A stretch of 64,000 nt of DNA from Aeoliella mucimassa (lineage in GTDB: Bacteria; Planctomycetota; Planctomycetia; Pirellulales; Lacipirellulaceae), in contig NZ_CP036278.1 of NCBI RefSeq assembly GCF_007748035.1, positions 1,612,001 to 1,676,000 of the forward strand, read 5' to 3'. The notes under the pieces were generated by a model. That model was given only the letters and a program-made list of their open reading frames with translations, did not search any database and had not been told where the DNA came from. Shown one piece after another: positions 45,233 through 52,211 of this stretch. The translations under genes and the position numbers were made by a program. Position 1 is the first letter of the stretch. The number at the start of each line of letters is the position of its first letter.

Positions 45233-46057
45233 ATGAAACCATTCGCCCGTCGCCGCCTTCGTTCGCTTGCCATCGCCTTTCTGGTAGTGGTCGGGCTGGG
45301 GTATTGGTTGCAGTGGATCGACCAAGGCCTCGGCCGCCGGTCGTACATGTCGGGTTACGTGCTGTATGGTCTGGTCGCCTTCTTGGCCGCGTTCAACGTC
45401 CGCAAAAAGTTGCCGACGTTGCCGCTCGGGAATGCCTCGACCTGGTTGCAGCTGCACATCTATGTCGGTCTGGTCACTGCTGGATTGTTTGTGATGCACA
45501 TCGGCTGGCGACTGCCGAACGGGTGGTTCGAGTGCATGCTGGCCACATCGTTTTCGATGACCACAGTTAGCGGCATCCTCGGATTGATCATGACGCGCCG
45601 CACGCCGCAGATGCTCAACCGGGTCCGCGACCAGGTGGTCTACGAGCGGGTGCCGATCCTGCGCCGGGCGTTGGCGGTTCGCTCGCGAGAGATGGTCATG
45701 CAGTCGGTCGCCGACTCCGGCGCGACGACGCTGGCCGATTTCTACGCCGGGCGGCTGTTCGACTTCTTCGCCCGCCCACGCCCGTTTGGCTACTACCTAA
45801 AGCCGTCGAGCACGCGTCGCAAGCGTCTGCTGTACGACATGAAACAGCTCGACCGCTATCTCTCGGTGCCCGAACGCGATGCCTGCGAGCAGTTGTTCGC
45901 CATGGTACGCGAGAAGGACGACCTCGACTTCCAGGAGATGCAGCAGCGCTGGGTGAAGCTGTGGTTGTTCTTGCATATCGCGTTGACCTACGTGCTGATA
46001 GTGTTGGCGACGCTGCACGGCGTGCTGGCGCTGTCGCATCGGGGGGACGTGCTATGA
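45233..46057 (+). CDS. Membrane b-type cytochrome-like protein
   Basis: 274 residues. About four hydrophobic helices: about 10-28, 35-52, 73-95 (LQLHIYVGLVTAGLFVMHIGW) and, after a ~130-residue cytoplasmic loop, about 243-265 (LFLHIALTYVLIVLATLHGVL). The paired His residues in the last two helices are placed as axial haem-b ligands, as in ferric-reductase or cytochrome b561-like proteins. It probably carries electrons across the membrane between the ferredoxin and the periplasmic cytochromes. The stop overlaps the next start as ATGA (46054-46057), so it is translationally coupled to the decahaem gene. Confidence 0.82.
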   Translation: MKPFARRRLRSLAIAFLVVVGLGYWLQWIDQGLGRRSYMSGYVLYGLVAFLAAFNVRKKLPTLPLGNASTWLQLHIYVGLVTAGLFVMHIGWRLPNGWFECMLATSFSMTTVSGILGLIMTRRTPQMLNRVRDQVVYERVPILRRALAVRSREMVMQSVADSGATTLADFYAGRLFDFFARPRPFGYYLKPSSTRRKRLLYDMKQLDRYLSVPERDACEQLFAMVREKDDLDFQEMQQRWVKLWLFLHIALTYVLIVLATLHGVLALSHRGDVL

Positions 46058-47934
46058 GGGAGAAACTGCCGAAGTCGAACATGGTGGGGTACGATCGCCC
46101 GCACCAACCGTGGGTTTGCGGCCGCCTGGCCGAGGGCGATCCGTGTGCGTTTGGTCCTAGTGAAAAAGGCATCTGCCCAGCGCTCGCTGAGTGCAAGCCG
46201 GTGGAGATCGATGGCCACTGGCAGTGCGACCGCCCCGCGACCCGCGGCGGTCCGTGCGAGGAGGGTCCTGCCGACCAGGGACATTGCTGTCGTGCGAAAA
46301 AGTGCCAACCTACTCGTAGTTTGCGTGCCAAGCGGGGAGTGATTGTTCGTGCGGCCATGGTGTTTGCTACTGGTGTCGTACTGATGATGCTCGGCGGCAG
46401 CGCCCGCAACGAATGGCTCGCTCCAGGGCCGCTCTGTTCGCAACACTCGCAAGTGCTGCAAGGTCAGGCGTGGGAAACCCGTTGCACGAGTTGCCATGCC
46501 GCGGCCGAGCACCAGGTCGGTAGCTGGTTCACCGCGGTAGTCGGTGCCAAGCTCGGGCCGGTGCAACCCACCAAGTGTCTGGCGTGTCACGACAAGACGA
46601 TCGACGCCGAGCGGGCGCTCTGGCCGCACAACGTGCCGGCCGACTACCTGAGCAGCCTGGCCGATCCGGTCCGCGAAGCTCATCATGGTCACCCGCCTGC
46701 GGAGCTGGCCTGCTCGGTTTGTCACCAGGAGCACCACGGCGCCGACCACGACCTGGCTGCCATGGCCGACGATCGCTGCCAGGCGTGTCACACGCAGCAT
46801 TATCATCGCTTCGACAGCGACCATCCTGAGTTCACCCGCTGGCCTTATCAGCGACGCACTCGCATTGCTTTCAATCACTCCACGCACCAAGGCAAGCACT
46901 TCGTCGAGAAGCAGCATGAGTTCACTTGCCAGCAGTGCCATGTGGAGGATGCATCCGGCGTGGTGCAAATGACGCTTGGTTACGACGCTTCCTGTGCGGA
47001 GTGTCACAACAGCGACATCGCTACCAGCTCGGCCAGCGGCGTGACTGCGGTCGCGCTGCCGATGCTCGATACCGAGTTGCTCGCCGAGGCGGGGCACGAC
47101 CTTGCTGACTGGCCGGCCCGTGCGACTGGCGACTTCGATGGCAAGCTGCCGGCAGTGCTCAAGCTGCTGCTGGCCGACGATCCGGCCGCCCAGCAGGCGT
47201 TTGCCGTGCTGGGACCCGATGCCGACTTCTACGACGTCGACATCGACGATCCCGAGCAACTCACCGCCGCGGCCAACCTGGCGATGGCCATCCAGCGGCG
47301 AATCGATCTACTGCAATCACCCGATTCGTCCGAGTCGGCGGAAGTACAAGGGCTCACCGCCGAACTGGTTGCCGCCGCGCGACTCGCCTGGTCCGGCGAC
47401 GACTCCCCGGCCGAGGCTCCCACACCCCGCTCCGGCACCTGGTGGGTCGACAACGTCGGCCTGTCGATCCGCTACCAACCGACCGGGCACGCCGACCCGC
47501 TGCTCAAGGCCTGGCTCGAAGCGATCGTGTCGATCCGCGACCAACCGCTCCGCGAGTCGCTGCTCGCCGAGTTCACCGGCCCCGGCGCATTGGGTCGCTG
47601 CACGGTGTGTCATAGCATCGACTCCAGCGACCTCTCCACAGGGCTGCAGATTCATTGGAAATCGCACGACCGCCGCGGCGACCCGCGCGGCTTCACGCGG
47701 TTCTCGCACGCCCCGCACTTGCTGCCGAGGGAGCTCCGCGATTGCACGGCTTGCCATGCACTCGACCCGAACGCCAGCACCGAAGGAAGCTACTCCGGCT
47801 ACAACCCGCAGGCGTTCACCAGCGAGTTCGCCGCCATCAATAAGGCCACGTGCGCGGCGTGCCACCGCTCGGGCGCAGTAAGCGACCGCTGCACGGAATG
47901 CCACAATTACCACGTGGATTGGCCCAGCGAGTAG
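46054..47934 (+). CDS. Decahaem cytochrome c with duplicated N-terminal Cys module
   Basis: 626 residues from the ATG overlapping the upstream stop. Residues ~20-90 hold two tandem copies of a four-Cys pattern, C-x8-C-x2-GP-x4-x2-C-x5-C-x-P. The first runs from VCGRLAEGDPC to ECKP and the second from QCDRPATRGGPC to KCQP. They precede a transmembrane helix (about 96-116), so the module is cytoplasmic and may bind a metal or Fe-S cluster. The periplasmic part has ten CxxCH motifs (CTSCH, CLACH, CSVCH, CQACH, CQQCH, CAECH, then CTVCH, CTACH, CAACH, CTECH after a ~190-residue gap). Many extra His residues suit bis-His ligation. Last gene of the operon. Confidence 0.92.
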   Translation: MREKLPKSNMVGYDRPHQPWVCGRLAEGDPCAFGPSEKGICPALAECKPVEIDGHWQCDRPATRGGPCEEGPADQGHCCRAKKCQPTRSLRAKRGVIVRAAMVFATGVVLMMLGGSARNEWLAPGPLCSQHSQVLQGQAWETRCTSCHAAAEHQVGSWFTAVVGAKLGPVQPTKCLACHDKTIDAERALWPHNVPADYLSSLADPVREAHHGHPPAELACSVCHQEHHGADHDLAAMADDRCQACHTQHYHRFDSDHPEFTRWPYQRRTRIAFNHSTHQGKHFVEKQHEFTCQQCHVEDASGVVQMTLGYDASCAECHNSDIATSSASGVTAVALPMLDTELLAEAGHDLADWPARATGDFDGKLPAVLKLLLADDPAAQQAFAVLGPDADFYDVDIDDPEQLTAAANLAMAIQRRIDLLQSPDSSESAEVQGLTAELVAAARLAWSGDDSPAEAPTPRSGTWWVDNVGLSIRYQPTGHADPLLKAWLEAIVSIRDQPLRESLLAEFTGPGALGRCTVCHSIDSSDLSTGLQIHWKSHDRRGDPRGFTRFSHAPHLLPRELRDCTACHALDPNASTEGSYSGYNPQAFTSEFAAINKATCAACHRSGAVSDRCTECHNYHVDWPSE

Positions 47935-47967
47935 TCTGCTCCCCAGGGGCAGGATGGCGACTCCGAG

Positions 47968-48229
47968 ATAGATTCCCACCGCCCCCAAATAGATTCCCAC
48001 GACACAGAAAATAGATTCCCAATTTACCCAACGATGGGAAAATTGAATCGGCACGCACTCTATAAAACCAGTGGTTTTCACTCTCGAGTAGATTCCCATT
48101 TCCCAAAACGCATCGAGTGGGAATCTATTTTTGCAGTGGGAATCAATCGCAAGTCGTTGGCAGGTAACAAGTTGCATCAACACCTCCACGATAGTTGCCC
48201 AAAATAGATTCCCACCCATGGGAAACTAT
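47968..48229. repeat. Cluster of eight 12-bp ATAGATTCCCAC repeats
   Basis: Direct copies at 47968-47979, 47989-48000, 48011-48022, 48088-48099 and 48204-48215. Inverted copies at 48117-48128, 48136-48147 and 48219-48229. Copies differ at 0-2 positions. The last pair forms a 12-bp stem with a four-base loop and one mismatch. Spacing is irregular, unlike CRISPR. Possible meanings are multiple terminal repeats of a lost IS21-like element, a MITE, or an array of protein-binding sites. Confidence 0.75.
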
Positions 48230-48236
48230 TCTGGAG

Positions 48237-48257
48237 AGGATTCAGGATTCAGGATTC
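48237..48257 (+). repeat. Short tandem repeat AGGATTC x3
   Basis: Three exact 7-bp units followed by AGG, between the 12-bp repeat cluster and the IS110 region. Confidence 0.7.
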
Positions 48258-48439
48258 AGGGGGCAGGAAAAGTGGGATTTAGTAATGCAGAATGCGGAAT
48301 GTCATCTTGAAGGAGCTTCCATCGACTGAAAGATCTAGCCTACCGCTTACAGCCTAAAGCCCACAGCCAATAGAGCTTCCAGCGAGGCAGCCCCACCACC
48401 CGCGTTACCAAAGCGCGCAGCAGCGAACGCCCACGCAAC

Positions 48440-48620
48440 CGAAATCGGGCTCGGAGAGCCCTCCTTGTATCTTGCAGAAAGGTTGGTATCAATAACCGAG
48501 CCGTCTTCTGCGGAGTGAGCGCAGCGAACGTAGCAGAAGACGGCGGCCGCCGGTAGATCGTGCCCTCCTGGGTCCTCACGAGACCGAAATTGTAGCTGGA
48601 TCGCCGGTCGGCCGCCTGTC
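48440..48620 (+). ncRNA. Candidate IS110 bridge RNA
   Basis: The non-coding stretch before the IS110 transposase folds on inspection into three units. First, a 5' hairpin GGGCT/AGCCC (48447-48461). Second, a domain closed by a perfect 11-bp stem CCGTCTTCTGC/GCAGAAGACGG (48501-48511 with 48533-48543). Third, a domain closed by CGGCCG..CGG..GATC pairing with GATC..CCG..CGGCCG (48544-48559 with 48599-48614), which has an internal loop of 11 and 13 unpaired bases and a distal GGTC/GACC hairpin. A 5' hairpin followed by two internal-loop domains is the known architecture of IS110 bridge RNAs, which lie upstream of the transposase in the IS110 group. The guide sequences were not matched to target or donor. 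Confidence 0.4.
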
Positions 48621-48687
48621 GAAGTAGCCCGAACAGTCGCCGGAGCTGTCTCATCAACAAGCTCGTATAAGCAAGGAAGGGTAACCG

Positions 48688-49641
48688 ATGGAAAACAGTT
48701 TGCAAAGTACTTGGATTGGGGTTGATGTTGCCAAGCATCATTGGGACGTGGTCGTTGCCGGGCAAACCCAGGTGCATCACTTCCCTGCCGACCAAGAGGG
48801 ATGCCAGCAACTTCAGCAGTTTCTCGCTCAGCATCAGGTAACCCATGCCTGCCTCGAAGCGACAGGAGGCTACGAACGAATGTTAGCCGACTTCCTTCGT
48901 GAGCAAGGGATCGTGGTGAGTATCGCCAACCCACGTCAGATTCGCGATTTCGCCCGTACTCAAGGCCAGCTTGCCAAGACCGATCGTCTCGACGCGCTAG
49001 TGATCGCTCGTTATGCGGTACTGATGCAGCCCAAGAAGACCAAAAAACCCTCGGAAAACGAGCGGAAACTCGGTTCCCTCCGGACACGTCGGCAGCAAGT
49101 GAGCGATGCTCTGACGCGGGAGAAAAACCGGTTGGGTACACAGCACGATGACTTGGTGCGCCAGTCGATTGAAGAAGCCATTGACTTCTACCAACGACAG
49201 CTTGAACAGCTCGATCAACAGATCCAACAGCTATTACAAGCCGACGATCAGTTTCGAGAACGCTCGGCACTGCTGACCTCGGTGCCTGGCGTGGGGGCAA
49301 CGACGGCCGCAGCCTTGATCGCTCACTTGCCAGAGCTGGGATCGCTTAATCGTGGCGAGGCGTCACGTCTTGCAGGCCTGGCACCGATTAACCGTGATAG
49401 CGGAACCTTGCGAGGCAAGCGGATGATTGGCGGCGGCCGAGCGGTCGTACGCAAGATGCTCTACATGCCCACTCTCGTCGCGACCAAGCATAACCGAGTC
49501 ATTCGCGAGCACTACCAGCAGCTGCTGCAACGAGGCAAAGCCAAAATGATCGCCCTTACCGCCTGCATGCGAAAACTACTACTGATACTCAATGCCATGA
49601 TTAAAACAAATTCCACCTGGAATGACCCCCGGGAGACTTGA
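48688..49641 (+). CDS. IS110-family transposase (DEDD recombinase)
   Basis: 317 residues. N-terminal RuvC-like DEDD domain: WIGVDVAKHHWD (Asp 13), ACLEATGGYE, and AKTDRLDALVIARYA. A coiled-coil linker (about 125-185) follows, then the Tnp domain with SVPGVGATTAAALIAHLPELG and LAGLAPINRDSGTLRGKR, whose Ser is the presumed nucleophile. These enzymes use a bridge RNA to pair donor and target DNA. The frame is complete. GGAAGGG lies 5-10 bases before the ATG. Confidence 0.95.
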   Translation: MENSLQSTWIGVDVAKHHWDVVVAGQTQVHHFPADQEGCQQLQQFLAQHQVTHACLEATGGYERMLADFLREQGIVVSIANPRQIRDFARTQGQLAKTDRLDALVIARYAVLMQPKKTKKPSENERKLGSLRTRRQQVSDALTREKNRLGTQHDDLVRQSIEEAIDFYQRQLEQLDQQIQQLLQADDQFRERSALLTSVPGVGATTAAALIAHLPELGSLNRGEASRLAGLAPINRDSGTLRGKRMIGGGRAVVRKMLYMPTLVATKHNRVIREHYQQLLQRGKAKMIALTACMRKLLLILNAMIKTNSTWNDPRET

Positions 49642-50215
49642 TTTTCAAGACAGTCGCTACAGCACGCTTGCGTGGTAGATGGTTTCAGTGGTTTGCATGT
49701 TCACTCGCTTACATCATTCCATCCTCCAACAACGAACCACTGACGACTAACAACGGACTACAAGGTACCTATCCATTAGAACACCACAGGTGGCCAATTC
49801 CCAGTGAAAACTGGAGCATCCAGAAAAATCGTTTATCCCTCGAATTTACCCTCCGCTGGCCCAATTTCAGGAACACGGGTCGGGCTATCAGGCCCGGGGA
49901 GGGTAGCACCAGAGAAACTCGCGACAATCAAGCCAGCATGGCAGAGACGCCGAGCAACTGGGTAGCACCGACCGCTGGGCGCACAACGCATGGCCACTTC
50001 GCAAAACGCACCACGCCCAGTTCTCGGTGGCCAAAGCCCAACAGGTCGAAAGGTTACCCCATCCGTGATGAACCGTGTGCGTCCGTGGCCAGAAACACTG
50101 CTACCGGGGACTCACGTCCCATGCTACGTGCTACCTCCGCTACGCGGTTGGGATGGGAGGAGCTTTCGTGCTGTAGCGAGAATGCGTTCGTTGAACGTGT
50201 CGCTCTGCAGGTCGT
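49642..50215. other. Non-coding stretch after IS110
   Basis: 574 bases with no convincing gene. It includes a simple-sequence patch rich in AAC/GAC units near 49720-49765 and the second copy of the 31-bp repeat (49784-49814). A later segment repeats GGGTAGCACC-like words near 49903 and 49970. It probably holds the IS110 right end and older element debris. Confidence 0.5.
49784..49814 (+). repeat. 31-bp dispersed repeat, copy 2
   Basis: Matches 20196-20226 at 27 of 31 positions in the same orientation (CCACAGGTGGCCA, TTCCCA, TGAAAA). It lies about 140 bases past the IS110 transposase stop. Confidence 0.5.
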
Positions 50216-50737
50216 TCATTGAACACGACAGCGGGTACTCAAAGTGCTATCGGTGCTACACTTGAGAAGTTCTATTTCTGTGTTTTCGTCAAGGTCGAAG
50301 ACAAAGTACTCTTCTGTGTTGAGTAGCGATTCTTGAGATACTAGCTGCAAGTCAGCTGCCTTCTGGTTATCGACAAAAAGTTGACGAATCGATCCTGCAT
50401 CGCTCTGGGAGTTACCTGGTTCGGAAACGAGTCGGGTCTGCGAACTGAATCTAATTAGCTCCATGGTGAAGTGATGATCTGGGGCAACAAATGTGAGGTG
50501 CGTTGTCTCTGTGGTAGAAAGCGATTGAAGTAGGGCGACAAGAGAAGCGTTGCGGGAATCGCAATCGATGGTCAGCACTCGTTCACTCGTCGGTCGACTC
50601 CGATTCACGTGAATCTCAGATACGGCCACGTTGTATTTCACCATGCCAACCGACAATAGGTAGGAACCGTGAATTCGAATGGCTGATCTCAGAGTCCCAG
50701 TCAATCGAATGTTCTTTGCTAGATGAATGGCTTTCAT
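50216..50737 (-). CDS. Hypothetical protein in lower-GC accessory stretch
   Basis: 173 residues, ATG at 50737. The composition is balanced, with little bias toward Arg/Pro/Ala, and GC is lower than in the flanking genes, which argues for a real but foreign gene. The N-terminal part looks beta-rich (YLLSVGMVKYNVAVSEIHV), followed by FVAPDHHFTMELIRFSS and an acidic FVFDLDENTEIELLK. No signal peptide, membrane helix or known motif. No Shine-Dalgarno is evident. It could be a phage- or island-derived protein. Confidence 0.5.
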   Translation of the reverse strand: MKAIHLAKNIRLTGTLRSAIRIHGSYLLSVGMVKYNVAVSEIHVNRSRPTSERVLTIDCDSRNASLVALLQSLSTTETTHLTFVAPDHHFTMELIRFSSQTRLVSEPGNSQSDAGSIRQLFVDNQKAADLQLVSQESLLNTEEYFVFDLDENTEIELLKCSTDSTLSTRCRVQ

Positions 50738-51291
50738 CGCACGAGTATGCCTGGTGATATGGCTATCGGTAGAGGTTTAACTCTTATCGGTATCCTCAGG
50801 GAAATCGCAATGTAGAGTGCATGTAATGCACCGGCTAATGGTGATTCAGGGTCTTGCGAGTCGGCTGGGTTCTTGGCTCATGTGGCGTCGATATTGTTGG
50901 GGCGGCAATCTTCTTGTGGAGGACGGTCTATTATCAGACGAAAGTGCATCTTATAGTTGAGTAAATGGGTGCAACACACTAGTTCTTGGTGCTTGTGCAG
51001 GTAATTGCAGATTGCCTTTCACGCGATGAATCCTTATTAATTTATGGTCTTGTAGGAGATGAAGATCTGAACTTTTCAGGATCATGGGGGGCTTGCGCCG
51101 TGAACAACCAACCGCACTCTCACCGAGTACAACTGGCTGAGCGGCCCCGATGCTTAGCTCTGAAGGCTAACGTACCTCTACCAGCCATGCTGGGCTTTTT
51201 GCTGATGGGTAAATCACCACATGCTCTATGTGAGAAGCGACGATGGAAGGAGTCCAGGGTTGCTGGCAAGCAAGATTGAGTGCGTTCGTTG
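50738..51291. other. Non-coding or undecided stretch
   Basis: About 550 lower-GC bases between two minus-strand unknown genes. A 97-codon plus-strand frame (50986-51279) exists but has no support. I see no RNA gene or strong hairpin. Confidence 0.4.
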
Positions 51292-51936
51292 TCACGGAGT
51301 TGGGACGCTTTCGGTGGAGACCAGTTCGTACAGTCCCGGCACGATTGCGTATCCAAGTGAGAACGATGATTGGAAGGGAATGACGACATCGTTCTCTTGT
51401 CGTATCGGTAGGTAGCCTTCGTAGTGCCGAATAGTTCCATGGGTCGTTGTGATGGCAATGGTCAACTGTTTTGCAACGTCGTTCTTGCCGGAGTCGTGCA
51501 GGTGCGTTGACTGCAACGCCTTGTTGACCGCTAGTTGTTCCTCGGCTCTGAGAGGTTTCCAGGTCACGTCGCTGTCATCCGTATGAATACGGATCGAGGC
51601 GATTGGGGCTCGTAAGGAGGTGCGGAAATTGTTGATCCATTTCTGCTGATCATAAAGATGAATGGTTAAAAGCAAACACATGGCGACCAAGCCCCAGCGG
51701 ATCCAACGCTTCGACCGGTCGCCTGGCTTCGACTGGCCGGGCTCTCCCAAGGCGATGATTGTGGAACCGAGAACGAAGGCAAACACAAAGGAGATAAACA
51801 GTGGCAAGATCCATGGAGCGTCTGGTGCAATAATTCGTACAAGCTCGTAAGTAATGACAAAGGTTCCCCCCTTAGCAATCAGCAAGGTGCTCGGGGACTG
51901 CTTGCTTTTGTTTCGCGGTATTGTATCCCGATTCAT
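51292..51936 (-). CDS. Hypothetical membrane protein in lower-GC accessory stretch
   Basis: 214 residues from ATG 51936; another ATG at 51945 would add three. There are two or three hydrophobic helices: about 24-62 (LVRIIAPDAPWILPLFISFVF... as a pair) and about 78-95 (GLVAMCLLLTIHLY). A soluble C-terminal domain of ~115 residues follows (IRIHTDDSDVTWKPLRAEEQ ... THGTIRHYEGYLPIRQENDVV). No family recognised. Low GC and the unknown neighbour at 50216 suggest an acquired segment. Confidence 0.65.
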   Translation of the reverse strand: MNRDTIPRNKSKQSPSTLLIAKGGTFVITYELVRIIAPDAPWILPLFISFVFAFVLGSTIIALGEPGQSKPGDRSKRWIRWGLVAMCLLLTIHLYDQQKWINNFRTSLRAPIASIRIHTDDSDVTWKPLRAEEQLAVNKALQSTHLHDSGKNDVAKQLTIAITTTHGTIRHYEGYLPIRQENDVVIPFQSSFSLGYAIVPGLYELVSTESVPTP

Positions 51937-52104
51937 TGCTCGCAATCCGATGGAATGAATGCTGTGGCTAACAAGATAGTAATTTTACGCGGGCCGGCGG
52001 GCATGGAAGTTAGTTTTGATCGAATGGTGCCCATTGGCACACTGCAAAAACTCTAGTGTAGTCGCAAAGTGTCAGCCAGCGAAAGGTGTTTGCTACCGCG
52101 CACG

Positions 52105-52173
52105 AAAAAGCCACGGATCAGCACGGAATGCGCCCGGGGGTCAGTGCCCGGGGTGTCCGTGCTTCTCCGTGGC
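52105..52173 (-). terminator. Intrinsic terminator of the DUF4139 gene
   Basis: A long stem, 52110-52127 with 52156-52173 (GCCACGGA...AGCACGGA), has two mismatches and an inner GC-rich hairpin (CCCGGG type). On the minus strand it is followed by five U (A-run 52105-52109). It lies about 40 bases past the DUF4139 stop. Confidence 0.8.
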
Positions 52174-52211
52174 AGGTGGTTGCGAAAGTGGCAAACCGCC
52201 AGCGAGCGCGA

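Larger units (their letters stand above)
48440..49641 (+). mobile_element. IS110-family insertion sequence, ends not defined
   Basis: It contains an intact IS110 transposase and a structured upstream region. IS110 elements lack clear terminal inverted repeats and usually leave no obvious target duplication, so the real ends cannot be fixed by eye. They may extend to about 48260 on the left and 49780 on the right. Confidence 0.75.

Noticed and set aside
42368-45499. Minus-strand open frame of 1043 codons
   Set aside because: It is antisense to the cytochrome and CNB-ferredoxin genes, which have clear motifs on the plus strand.
47968-48229. CRISPR array
   Set aside because: Repeats are only 12 bp, occur in both orientations and have irregular spacing; no cas gene is near.
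49638-50222. 194-codon plus-strand frame after IS110
   Set aside because: Composition is Arg/Thr/Pro-rich without any motif, it crosses simple-sequence and repeat patches, and its start overlaps the transposase stop.
50986-51279. 97-codon plus-strand frame
   Set aside because: No ribosome-binding site, no motif, and partly antisense to the region before a better-supported gene.
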